Source: Clusia tigrina (Eukaryota > Arthropoda > Insecta > Diptera > Clusiidae). From it: a stretch of DNA of 64,000 bases. The translations under genes and the position numbers were made by a program. The notes beneath the pieces are model-generated. The model had not been told where the DNA came from, ran no database searches, and worked only from the letters and a program-made list of their open reading frames with translations. Shown in pieces: positions 44,430-54,429 of the stretch (position 1 is its first letter; the number at the start of each line of letters is the position of its first letter). The DNA lies in the NCBI GenBank assembly GCA_920105625.2, contig OV050032.1, positions 198,097,291 through 198,161,290 of the forward strand. The letters run 5' to 3'.

Positions 44430-44435
44430 TTTATT
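44430..44435 (-). promoter_or_regulatory. Poly(A) signal of the RAP74-like gene
   Basis: AATAAA on the minus strand about 220 nt beyond the stop codon. It supports a real transcription unit. Confidence 0.5.
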
Positions 44436-44652
44436 CAATAACAGGGCATGCCTGAAGAACCGCTCTGAAAGTTTCCTTGGCCACGTTTGCCGCACAAAAA
44501 TATATCAAACAATAATAAGAAAAAATTATTAATTAAGAGAACATCAGAAATTGTTATTAAAAATCATGTTTGTTGCGGTGGATATGATGAAACTATGGAA
44601 TTTGTGGTGGTTCCAAATGTAATGCCGATGGCAGCGGGCATCATATCAGCCT

Positions 44653-45843
44653 TTAATTCTTCTCAGTGAGATACACGAACATTTTGCCACGGATCACGAT
44701 CTGCTCCGGATTGAGTTTCTGAAGAATTGACACCGTTATCTCCGCGATGCTTTTGTAGCCTACTTGAGGAAATTTGAATTTGATTTTCGAAAGCAGGCGG
44801 GTATATTCCATCGGCTTGCGCAACAAGTAACGACAGATTACCTCCTCCATGTCCGAGCAAACTTTATCGGTGACTGGCCCTTTGTTTTTGTCAGTTCCAC
44901 GTTTCTTTGGGAGCTTCTCCGCGTCTCTCTTGACCACACATTCATCATTTTTGAGTATCCCTGTAGTGACGTTCTTCTGTGTGGACTCTATTTCACACGT
45001 TTTCGCTTTTTTCTCTTTATTTTTGCCCGATTTCCCGGTTTTCTTCTTCCTCTTCACGGCCTCACGAATTGGAAAAACCGGTAACTTGTTTTCTTTTTCT
45101 TTCTTTTCGATATCTTCATCCACATCGGAATCGATTTCTGAAGTTATTAATACATCGGAGTCACTTTTACGTTTCTTCTCAACAGTTTCTCCCTCATCTT
45201 GATCCTCCTCCAGCTCAAGGTTTGCATTCTTTTCAGGCACCCCCTTCAGATGGCTGCGAATAATTGCATTTGCATAATACAATATTTTGTTGCGTTGCTT
45301 GTATGCCTCCTCGACCTCTTCTGCGGACAAAGTTTTGTAGCGATCGATGGGAGTGAAATTATGCCAGTCCGACAACAGGTGAGCCTTGACAACCGAATCC
45401 GGTCCTCTTTTGAATGCATAATAGTCTGCAGTATCAGATATTCTACCCTCACATTTGCCCCTAAACTTCTTTCCGTCCACCTCCAGTATCCACGGCTGTT
45501 TCTTGTCACTCTCCTCTGACTGCATGCCAGTCTTATATGGTCTGCGATTGTACTCAGACCCAGCACCTGTCCTGGGTACTTTCTCCCTCGTAGACTCCTG
45601 CGTTTGTTCGCGTTCCATAGTTACATTGGAGTGCTCCCATTGCAAGAGGTCCACTTTCAATGATGGATTGAAACGCATTACTTCGTAGTTTTTTGCCGGA
45701 TCGTTGGCTAACTGGACTTTCAATCCTATGATTTGGGGCGCTAGAGCGGCTGTTTCGGAGTCCGGAGCGGTTTTGGCGTCCGCAGCTGTTTCGATGTCCG
45801 GAGCGGTTTTGGAGTCCGCAGCTTTTCCTGATTTCGAAGGCAT
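44653..45843 (-). CDS. Diverged TFIIF-alpha (RAP74) paralogue
   Basis: The gene encodes 396 residues from the ATG at 45843. The reading is also open 29 codons upstream, but that part crosses a predicted intron. Residues about 45-190 match the RAP74 dimerisation domain in order: NYEVMRFNPSLKVDLLQWEH, GAGSEYNRRPYKTGM, QPWILEVDGKKFRGKCEGRI, YYAFKRGPDSVVKAHLLSDW and HNFTPIDRYKTLSAEEVEEA. A Lys/Glu/Asp-rich linker of about 140 residues follows. The C-terminal winged helix (EEVICRYLLRKPMEYTRLLS, then KLNPEQIVIRGKMFVYL) closes the protein. In the general factor TFIIF, RAP74 binds RNA polymerase II with RAP30 and its C-terminal domain contacts the FCP1 phosphatase. This protein is much shorter than the usual animal RAP74 (above 500 residues), mainly in the linker, and diverged throughout. 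No stops or frameshifts are present. A tissue-restricted retrogene-like paralogue is likely (inference). Confidence 0.85.
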   Translation of the reverse strand: MPSKSGKAADSKTAPDIETAADAKTAPDSETAALAPQIIGLKVQLANDPAKNYEVMRFNPSLKVDLLQWEHSNVTMEREQTQESTREKVPRTGAGSEYNRRPYKTGMQSEESDKKQPWILEVDGKKFRGKCEGRISDTADYYAFKRGPDSVVKAHLLSDWHNFTPIDRYKTLSAEEVEEAYKQRNKILYYANAIIRSHLKGVPEKNANLELEEDQDEGETVEKKRKSDSDVLITSEIDSDVDEDIEKKEKENKLPVFPIREAVKRKKKTGKSGKNKEKKAKTCEIESTQKNVTTGILKNDECVVKRDAEKLPKKRGTDKNKGPVTDKVCSDMEEVICRYLLRKPMEYTRLLSKIKFKFPQVGYKSIAEITVSILQKLNPEQIVIRGKMFVYLTEKN

Positions 45844-45875
45844 TCGCGCTGTTTTCTGCTTCTGTGGATTTTTGA

Positions 45876-45941
45876 CTGAAAATGAAGAAAAATTTTCACA
45901 ACTTTTCCAGCACAATGCCCAAAATTCCAAAGCCGACTTGC
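45876..45941 (-). other. Predicted 66-bp intron with a GC donor
   Basis: On the minus strand the donor reads GAG|GCAAGT and the acceptor is tttttcttcattttcag. The length of 66 bp is typical of short fly introns, and GCAAGT after AG is the usual GC-AG donor. The intron lies in the 5' untranslated region, just upstream of the ATG at 45843. Confidence 0.45.
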
Positions 45942-46075
45942 CTCGTTTCGTAAATTTGTTGATTCTGCGCAGTACAAATCACACTTCAGGGGTGAATATG
46001 ACAAAATATCAGCTCCGCTTAATGTTTTCCTCAGCGTAACCAAGGAAGCTTTCAAACGAGTTACTTTTTAAACCA
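45942..46075 (-). other. Probable first exon and promoter side of the RAP74-like gene
   Basis: AT-rich sequence upstream of the predicted intron. No clear TATA box is visible. The start of transcription cannot be placed. Confidence 0.3.
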
Positions 46076-46079
46076 TTTC

Positions 46080-47137
46080 AGAATTATAAGCACCGGAAAA
46101 AAATGTACGTGAATCGAAGTTGAAAGAAAAATTATGCTTGATTAGCACGGCCAACTTAGTTGTTCCTCACGATTCTCAATTTGAAAGTGGTGTTCGACCA
46201 CTTCGTGGAGTAATTGACGAAACTATGACACCTTAACAACTTTGGCTGACTGATTTGTATATGAATATAGACCTCTAACTTCACGTAGCCCAACCGCAAA
46301 TAATCAAGAGGTGCCACATCGCACCATCCTGAAATTCAAAGGATACGACAATTTTTCTTTACATGAGTCGGTCGCCAAACACAGAGTCGGTCGTTGCGGT
46401 CATTGTATAAAATGTAACCCGGAACCTGATTATTCGAGAGAATGGCCATAATAGTGCAAAGCAGCCACGGTTTCCTGGTATAATTCTTTGTCGGCTCTGC
46501 AATTAAATGTCGTTTGGGGACAAGATAAGTCCAATCTTTACCCACATTCAAATCAACATTTAACATTTGTCTCAGACGATGGCCAAATCTCATGTCTCAG
46601 ACGACGAACAATCCGATAGTCTTTCATTTTGTCGGTTATACAGACGGCCATAAAGGGCCTTGAAGAGGCCTCTGATGAAGGAGTTTAGATATCGTTAGCA
46701 TCGGCGATCTCCAATGGAACGGATTTAACTCTCCTGTTCCTAGCCAGTGTCCGTGCCACATTCGCATTCGCGGAAGAACCCGTCTCCTTCTATCACCAAA
46801 ATCTGACTGCCTCAGTCAATTGTTTCAAAGGCAAAGCAATCCAGTCCAGCAACGATAGCTGCATAAATAATCCGACTTGAATAGCCTGCAGATCTATTTT
46901 GACGCAGTTCTATGATTTACGGACAAGGTCCATTTGGCATGTGGTCAAATTTTCCATTGAATAGTTAAAAAAAAATAAAGTCGTATCTGCCCCCCTTTGT
47001 CTGTCAGCTTTTGAACTCATGTCCTTACAACGAAAAATATTGTTATCGTGGCCTCCGCTCTGCCCACTCGACCACCACAACAAATAATATATTGAGGCTG
47101 TATTCCGCATAGAAAAAGAGATCTAGTCAGTAGTGTG
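46080..47137. other. No gene identified
   Basis: A minus-strand frame at 46336-46593 (MRFGHRLRQMLNVDLNVGKD) has no recognised family. The stretch near 46645-46690 resembles 2320-2370. Probably repeat relics. Confidence 0.25.
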
Positions 47138-47225
47138 TAGGTAGGTAGGTAGGTAGGAGTGGCCGCCTCGTTGGCCAAAAACCAGAGCGTAGTCATTGAA
47201 AACTGGTACTCAGACAAAGGGGTCA
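47138..47225 (-). mobile_element. LOA/I-type 3' tail copy with (TACC)n
   Basis: Five tacc units on the minus strand (47138-47158) with the adjoining ggcggccactcctacc word. It diverges from the family consensus after about 40 bp, near a ccaaaaaccagagc phrase. Confidence 0.5.
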
Positions 47226-47774
47226 TATCAAGGGATCATAACAGGATGTTGCCACATCGCAACTGCCACTCTTCGAAGAGAGTCATGTCCCTCCATTGCT
47301 TTAAATAACATAAAAGTTCCTTAACAAGTTCCTCAAACTCTAAATAACAAGGAAGTTGCCCTGCCCAATCAAAAAGAGAATATCGTCAAAGGTTTAGGAT
47401 TCAACTTAGACTAGGGTTTGACTGCGAGACAGTGTATCGAAGACCAGAAACTCCAAAGAGGTTAAACTGCATTGGCTACTCCAAAAAGAGTCTAAACTAA
47501 GACTGTTAAATAAACTTCTTATATTCATGGCAACTACCAAGTCGATTTGATCCTATGAACTCCAGTTCTAAGGATTAACGAGAAGAATTAATATCGAACT
47601 ACTTCAACGGTTTCAATCACGAATTCTCGGCACCCTTCCTGGAGCACCATGGTATTTCAAAGACACACAGAGCTGGATGAAATCGTTAGAGATGAAATCG
47701 CCAATTTTCCAGTGATATATAAAATTGTAGATACGAGGAGTGTGAAAGTGAATCTACACCTTTTCACACTACTG
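47226..47774. other. No recognisable gene
   Basis: Only short frames and no repeats matching the rest of the window. Confidence 0.25.
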
Positions 47775-48000
47775 TGCTTCTTTTATGAATCTCAGAAGTC
47801 TGTCCAGGGATAAGGAAGGTACATTGTCCGTTCCCGAACCACCGTCCTTAAGCGCCCATTCTTTTTGGTATTCAAAGATAGAACAGGCGCGTATAAAATG
47901 CTCTGTGCCGCTCTATTATTCCTCCAGAGAAGAGACTCAGTTCGAATTCTCGATGTTGCCTTTTGTCGCCTTACGATGACCCCATGGATTATGCCCCGTG
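47775..48000 (-). pseudogene. Retrotransposon C-terminal fragment, second copy of the 5.7-6.1 kb repeat
   Basis: The minus strand around 47970-47860 reads SLEE with stops, then TEHFIRAC, a decayed version of the Cys/His region at 5995-6130. The stretch 47786-47850 (aagtctgtccagggataagg) matches 5710-5760. One Cys pair has been lost. Confidence 0.5.
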
Positions 48001-48029
48001 GTGAACAAACAAACTTGTACTCCCTAATC

Positions 48030-48240
48030 CGCGTTTTTTTAAATTGCGTGGCTTCTTGGGGTTAGTATTATGTGCATTCCGAATTTTGCCATGGCCCTCC
48101 CCAAAGGTTCTGCGGGTTCACACTTTTGGTATTCGCCGCCAGAATACATAAGAAGATTATGTGTATCGATTTGAAACTCATTGGTTTCTTCCAGGATTTG
48201 TCTCAGCGAGAAGATTTGGTCCATATTTGATCTTTAAGGG
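48030..48240 (-). pseudogene. RTE-type reverse transcriptase fragment
   Basis: The minus frame reads FSLRQILEETNEFQIDTHNL followed by LGRAMAKFGMHI. This fits the reverse transcriptase segment RQILEKxxExxxxTyxlFIDFKaAYDsvxRxxLxxAMxxfGIP, with the central FIDFKAAYD block, including the first catalytic Asp, corrupted. Only one motif is present. Sequence between 48240 and 48600 gives no further match. Confidence 0.5.
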
Positions 48241-48689
48241 AGGAATGCACATATAAACGTGCAACGTGAATGCGGGCTCGGTACGGGGAGGTTTGACGCA
48301 CTCAGACATTGTATTGGACAGCATCATGTATGAGTATGCGGGATTTAAGTATATGCCCGATACTTTCTCCAAGTATCAGATTTTTGGTTAATAAGACTTA
48401 TAGAATTGATGCTCCAGTTGTCAGACAGTTCGTCCCTTGGTGAATATTTACTGCATGCACCCTGCGAAGATACAAACACTTTGCCTCGAACACCTTTTTG
48501 GTGCTCCATCTTAAGTTGCTGGTATGGTGTATGCTGTGAAGTACCAACCATTCAGTCACCTCTTTAAGATTTGGTTTCATCATCTTCTGCTTTGTTGGCT
48601 GTAGAACACCTACGGCCTCAACATGTTCCTCAGCCTAAGTCCTTCGACTCTTAAAATATCATAAATATTACATACTCGTAACTTCTATA

Positions 48690-50640
48690 TTAAGCGGTCA
48701 AACACGGAGCAAGATTACCTGATTTTCCTGAATATAGCGATGAAAATTCAGGCCCTGAAACGTTATGTAGGCCTCAGCTTTTCTTGCTACGCTATCAGCT
48801 TTCTCATTTCCCTCTACTCCAATGTGGCCTGCTACCCACATTAGAGATAACTTGTTCATACTATCTTTGGAGTTCAGTTTCCCAAAACAGTCCCATACAA
48901 GTTTAGACCTCACCAAGGGTGAGCTAAAACTTTTGAGTGTTGCTTGACCTTGGGATAGAATGACGATGTTTTTCCCCCGATACTTCCTGTCAATGTTAAA
49001 CTGGGCACATCTCTCAATGGCGTGAATCTACGCTTGAAAAGTGCTTGGGAAAGAACCCCTTTGTTCTTAGTAGTTGGTTTCAGGCCCAAATACTCCTGCC
49101 CCAGTTGCGTCGATAGTCTTAGAACCGTCTGTATACCATAGGAGGGAGTTTTCTCTAATTGTGTACGCTTGAGTTACGCATTTCCATTCGCTTCTTCAGC
49201 TTAACCTTCTACTGTATTTGTGTACAAGTTGAACTCTCTGACATAGAATCCTTATGAGATTTTAGTATGAAGTATCCGTGAGATGAATTGTTACCCCATA
49301 CATTTTATGGGTAATTTGATTCTCTCGAGATAATTTCTTGTATTCTGCTAAGAGATTTCCTAGCAGAATCTTGTATTACTAGATTTAAGGGTGTTTGATC
49401 TAGCGAAACTTCGTATCCTACCATTGGACAGATGAGCATAGCTCCAGTGGCGACAAGGCAGACACGGCGATGTTGCTTAACTAAGTGCCGTTTCGCCATC
49501 TAAAGGCTGACTCTATTTGACCAGGCTACAGAACCATAGCTGGTGATTGGTCTCACTATGGTATGCATCCAGCGACCGATTTTTGGGATACAGCTGAAAA
49601 ATGTTACCGGCAAGCATTCTTCATAGCATTAAGGAAGCTGTAACACTTTTGGTGGTTGCTGTCATGCAAGCCTTCCACAATCACTTTTTGTTGATAATGG
49701 CTCCGAGGTATTTGGTTTCAGAGCTAATATCGGCCTACGTACCATTTAGAAGAATAGGTTTCATATATGGTAAAGATCTAGTTCTAGTAAACGGCACAAT
49801 GGTGGAGTTTGAGGCATTGATTTTCAATCCTGTTCCCCAGCATCATTCACTAGCTGCTAATAAGCCCCTCTGGATAACATCAGAAATGGTGGATTCAGAT
49901 TTCCCTCTAGCTAATATCACAATTTCGTCCGCATATCCTCGACATGATATGCCTAGATTTGTGAGTTTTACAAGATCATCTGTTACTATGCTTCACAACA
50001 TGAGTGATAATGCCCCACCCATGCGGATATCTTTTATTGACTTTGGCCTTAACAGTCTTGAGACCTGCTTCAGCTTTAGCCTGTCTACTGTTGAGTAAAG
50101 CTCGTATCCAAATGGAAGTGATATTATCTCTACCTCTATTGTTAAGAGCCCTAATCACATATTCGCGAGGAGTGTTGTCAAAAGCCCCCTCAATATCGCG
50201 AAAGGCACAAAGTGCTATTTCTTTTTTATCCAGTGCTGACTGAATAAAATCAGTCAGATGGTATAGTGCGGTTTCAGTGGATTTTCCCGCAATATACGAG
50301 TATGTAAGGACTCCGTTTTCAATACGGTCTCAAGGAGATGTATATTAACTATTTTTTCCAATCGCTTTTAGTACAAAGGATGTCAAAGTGATAGGCCTGA
50401 AGGATTTGGGACGGGCCATATCTTTCTTGCTAATAATAAATACCACTCTAGCTGTGCGCCATGCTTCCGGTATATGCCCAAAAGCAAGACTTGCCCTAGT
50501 GATATTCACCATGTGGTGCGCTGCTGGTCACACTGACAAGGTTCGTTCCCCTTCCGAAAATGCAAATATCCTTCGCCGTCATTGCGCTCAACTTGTCAAG
50601 GGTTTTCTATGCCACTTTTCGGCTTCTTAGTTTTTGGCCA
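48690..50640 (-). pseudogene. Non-LTR retrotransposon relic, copy 2
   Basis: This minus-strand copy is nearly identical to 41490-42580 over 48900-50000, including the stop in place of the RNase H catalytic Glu (49030-49028). It carries about 105 bp (49395-49500) that copy 1 lacks. It extends further upstream into the reverse transcriptase (ITRASLAFGHIPEAWRTARV and then ARPKSFRPITLTSFVLK, near 50510-50360) and the GYADEIVILARGK box. The 3' end stops within RNase H, so the Cys/His part seen in copy 1 is missing. Confidence 0.8.
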
Positions 50641-51365
50641 GTTTCGAGTAAGCACTCTGTTCTGGTCTAACTACGGACTTCATGCCACTGGGAAGGAGGG
50701 TTTTGTAAATTATTTAAGCTTTTGGAAGCGTTTGGAAATTTGAGGTAGGCCTGAGTAACATGCAGCGTACTTTGTAGCTTACTTAATAGTAAATTGTTAC
50801 ATGACTCAGCCACCAGTGTGCTGGGAAGGGCGATTCATAGGTAGAACAAATCCTTTCACAGATGACCTAAGCACATATTTGGGTCAGATGCGAAGCCTGC
50901 CACTGTTCAAACAGTCTGTTTAATGACATCAATATACTGACCTACCAGTTTAAGGAGCTATTTAATTGTAGTGGGGTTCCGGAATTGAATAATGCCTCCA
51001 ATGTCAGCGATGTTGAACCTTGTACCTCTCTGTGCATTGGTCTCATTGTCTTCATGGCACAATCTGCAAACATGAGTTTTACCAACATCTCTTGATCTAC
51101 TATAACACATCTTTTCTCCGGTATCTCAGACTTAGGTTCATCAGAAATATAGATGTCTTAGCAGTGACTTTTGCAAGGCATATCCTGGGAGTTAGACCAG
51201 AGTTTGTCCATCTTAATTACATGTGAACCATTTCCAAAGTGATTTGCTGAGTTCACAAAAAAGTTCAGGATCCCTGCAAGGGCATTTCCTGTCTGTGTAG
51301 TTGGTACTTTCAGTGTTACCATCGCTCTCATGAACAATTAGCTATCAGAGTATAATCAAATTGGT
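50641..51365. other. No recognisable gene between opposed retrotransposons
   Basis: Short frames only, lying between the minus-strand relic and the plus-strand LOA/I-type element. Confidence 0.3.
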
Positions 51366-51478
51366 ACTCATAGATCCTCCTGATTAGACTTAATGCTCTT
51401 TCGCACTGGCGCATAACCCTGACAGGCCATGCTTCAATTCTGAATCAGGACCCACCTGTCCCCAACTTTATCGATTAT

Positions 51479-52420
51479 ATGTCGGTCTATCCCGATTTGA
51501 ACAGGGAATTCGACCTCACTATTCCAAGTCGAAGCGACTGGACCTCAGAAAACCGAATCGTCGGTGAAACAGTCGAAATCTACACCGACGGTTCCAAACT
51601 TGGAGGTAGAGTTGACAGGGGTATCTTTTCCGACAAGCTGGACTTAAACATCTCCCTACGTCTCCCAGACCATTGCAGCGTTTTTCAAGCTGAGGTCATG
51701 GCCATTTACCACGCAGCCAAATGGATGCTGAGTAGTGATATCGGCGCAGTTGACGTATCTATCTTCTCAGACAGCCAGGCCGCCATTAAATCTCTTTTTG
51801 GCTCCACGGCCACATCAAGACTAGTTCATGAATGTCGAACATCTTTAAATGAGCTCACAAGTTACTCTCGGGTGCACCTAGTCTGGGTTCCCGGACACAG
51901 CGAAATCCCGGGAAACTGCGATGCGGACGAGCTTGCCAAGGCAGGCACGCTAATGCACGACATTCACCCTTCTGTAAACATCGGCATTCCACTGGCAACA
52001 GCCAAGCTCGAAATCAAACGGAAATATCTGGCTGACGCCTGCAAATCCTGGGCTAACGAGGAATCCTGCCACACGGCTAGACTAACTTGGGCAAGCATGG
52101 ACAAAAACAGAACCAATCAACTTCTTCGACTTGATCGCGTATCACTGTCGACAACTGTGTCGGTTTTGACCGGCCACTGCATAATGGGACAGCACGCAGA
52201 AAGACTGGGCCTACCCTCAAATGACTTTTGCCGAGGCTGTGGCTTCGAGGAGGAGGACGAGACGGTTTTCCACCTCTTATGCCACTGCCCATCCTTAAGC
52301 AGAAGAAGAATTCGCACCTTTGGTGCCCCATTTCTTACAAGCCTGACAGAGCTGTCATCCATTAATATTAGGGACATAGCCAGGTTCATCAAAGTATCAG
52401 GATCGTTTCCTGAAACATGA
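51479..52420 (+). CDS. ORF2 C-terminal part: RNase H and Cys/His domain (truncated)
   Basis: The 313-codon frame has no internal stop. RNase H motifs appear in order: VEIYTDGSKLGG (first Asp), VFQAEVMAIYHA (Glu), SIFSDSQAAIKS (second Asp), then HLVWVPGHSEIPGNCDADEL (last Asp). The C-terminus has VLTGHCIMGQHAERLGL, then FCRGCGFEEEDETVFHLLCH with CPSLSRRR, the usual CxxC-H-C cluster. The frame seems open upstream of the ATG in the same reading, so the ATG at 51479 is not a true start. The missing 5' part would hold reverse transcriptase and endonuclease. All four RNase H acids are retained, so the source element was recently active. Confidence 0.85.
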   Translation: MSVYPDLNREFDLTIPSRSDWTSENRIVGETVEIYTDGSKLGGRVDRGIFSDKLDLNISLRLPDHCSVFQAEVMAIYHAAKWMLSSDIGAVDVSIFSDSQAAIKSLFGSTATSRLVHECRTSLNELTSYSRVHLVWVPGHSEIPGNCDADELAKAGTLMHDIHPSVNIGIPLATAKLEIKRKYLADACKSWANEESCHTARLTWASMDKNRTNQLLRLDRVSLSTTVSVLTGHCIMGQHAERLGLPSNDFCRGCGFEEEDETVFHLLCHCPSLSRRRIRTFGAPFLTSLTELSSINIRDIARFIKVSGSFPET

Positions 52421-52439
52421 CGGGGGAGTCGTGCCTTTC

Positions 52440-52600
52440 CAGGCGCTGTCCTTGCGCTGACTATCACCATCCCAAGTATGGGAACCTTTTTAGTCAGTGC
52501 TTCAACGGCGCCACACCGTGGTATCACAATGGGCCATTATGTGTGCTCAAGTGTGCTTTTGGCAAACTAGGCGGCCATTCCTACCTACCTACCTACGATC
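52440..52600 (+). repeat. 3' untranslated region and (TACC)n tail, family reference
   Basis: Runs from gcgctgtccttgcgctgact through cggcgccacaccgtggtatc and tgctcaagtgtgcttttggc to the tacc repeats. Its words are found, in both orientations, at the eight other tail sites in this window. Confidence 0.85.
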
Positions 52601-54070
52601 CTCCTGAACTCAAGCAGAACTTACTGTGCTCGTACTGGGAATTAATTAATGTTAAGAGTAGCTTGAATAGATGAGGATGGTTTTCTTTTGAACCCTTTTA
52701 CAGATATTTATTCAGGCCGATTGTAACTGCATCACAAGAAACGGTCCAACAAGAAAACTAGATCCTACCTTCATAGTCATTGTAGAGTAATCTGTGTACC
52801 AGTTGCATCCTAACTACATAGTTACTTAAAGTGTGTTTACAAGACTATCAATTCCAGTTCCTCGGTCATCTGTATAGGATAGTTATAGTCGGTCAAGAGA
52901 ATAAGGAAGAATTTTGGGATTCCAACCCCTTTAGTAACTAAAGGGGGCTGCGTAACTGAAGTCATCTGCACACATTTTAAGGCTGAAAATGCAAGTGTCT
53001 CGGTTTTCAATAGATAGAATTCTAATCCTTCGGCGGAATATGGCGATAGTGGCATAACTTCAAGATTCTGTGCGGAATCGTACAAGGTCCGGGTCGGGGG
53101 GATCCGTGTTTCATTCTGCCACATCAAGTTAAAGGGATATGCTTTGGCTATAGATAGAAAATCGCGTTTACTTGTAGAATATGCTTGAGAGAAGCAGTTG
53201 TAGAAGACACCAGCGAGTTGTTCGGGTCTCAGTATAGTCACTAAACTAGTTATAACTAAGTCCATTGTTGATTTGGTTCTAAGTATGTGGAGCTAAATCA
53301 CTATTTTACCAGCGAAGCATGGAATGATCCACAGAGACTTGCACCAGTCTAAAGCACACGTTCTCTAAAACGAAACGTACGTTCAGTTGGTCGAACACTC
53401 CGTACAATTAAAGTTCTTCAATGAGCTGGATGCGATGAAAATGTCGGATATTGTCACCAGTTCATGTGGTTAATGTTCTCGTATGTTCACAAAGTATATT
53501 AAATAACAGAAGTGAGTAGTCCTTTGGGGTTCAGGCCCCACACTCAACGTTAGTTAGTAGGGCATACTGACTATTTTAGACATTGATGCCAGAATGATCT
53601 CAATTGCAACCATATACGTGATTGGGGTATGAGAGATCCGGAAACTGGCCACGATTGAAAAAACCAGACCCCATTATCCACTGCTGGGGAATATTTACCT
53701 TCTGCACTCTTTTATGCATATGTAAGGGACAACACCTTGCTCCCGATCACTTTGTGGGGAGCATTCCGGAATAATCGTAGCAGCCGGACGTCTTTCACTA
53801 TTTCTGTACTTGTTCAGTATTCGTCGAACAACAGAAACATAAACTCAGTGCTGCGAGGACTTCAGTTCACGTTCAATTTCATATTTTTCAGCAGTTGAGA
53901 AATTTCATTAGAAATTGTTCCTAATTTTAAAAATGCCGCGAAGCGAAAATACAAATATTTAAATAAAGGTCCTTTTACCTGAAGGACCAAAATATACTGA
54001 AAATAAAATAAAATCATTTCAAATATAAAACATGAAAAATGATACGAAAAAGGATACTTCTTTAATCGAA
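52601..54070. other. Unassigned stretch with one open frame of unknown nature
   Basis: A minus-strand frame at 52837-53265 encodes 142 residues (for example PFNLMWQNETRIPPTRTLYD and YSAEGLEFYLLKTETLAFSA). It looks protein-like but I recognise no family. A host exon, a gene fragment or a retrotransposon piece are all possible. Nothing was found in 53270-54070. Confidence 0.25.
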
Positions 54071-54278
54071 TGGAAGGAAAATTCCCGAAGCAATTACATT
54101 TTCTTCGAATAATCATCGCAACTTCTAGAGTTTGCCCAGATTCTTCTCCAATGTGGTATATGAATCCTTTTTGGAAGGATATTTTATCGTTCAAAAGAAG
54201 AAGAACGTTCATCGATTGGCGACCGAATAGAACCCGGTTCCATTTATTTAGTTGGGATGTTCGAGAAACAATGGAACG

Positions 54279-54416
54279 GGTCCAAAGACTGGTCCAAAGA
54301 CTGGTCCAAACACTGGTCCAAAGACTGGTCCAAAGACTGGTCCAAAGACTGGTCCAAAGACTGGTCCAAAGACTGGTCCAAAGACTGGTCCAAAGACTGG
54401 TCCAAGGACTGGTTCC
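54279..54416 (+). repeat. 12-bp tandem repeat (actggtccaaag)
   Basis: About eleven copies. Every frame on both strands stays open because 12 is a multiple of three, which yields false proteins such as TGPK or WTSL repeats. Confidence 0.92.
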
Positions 54417-54429
54417 AAGTTGTGTGCGC

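Larger units (their letters stand above)
51370..52600 (+). mobile_element. 5'-truncated LOA/I-type retrotransposon, best preserved 3' end
   Basis: The element begins in the region before RNase H (GHASILNQDPPVPNFIDY), encodes an intact RNase H and Cys/His C-terminus, and has a 180-bp 3' untranslated region ending in tacctacctacc (52582-52595). It is the reference copy for the tails at 10.7, 11.5, 33.1, 33.5, 37.7, 47.1 and 60.9 kb. Confidence 0.85.

Noticed and set aside
44764..45566. Several plus-strand frames of about 100 codons
   Set aside because: They are antisense shadows of the RAP74-like gene.
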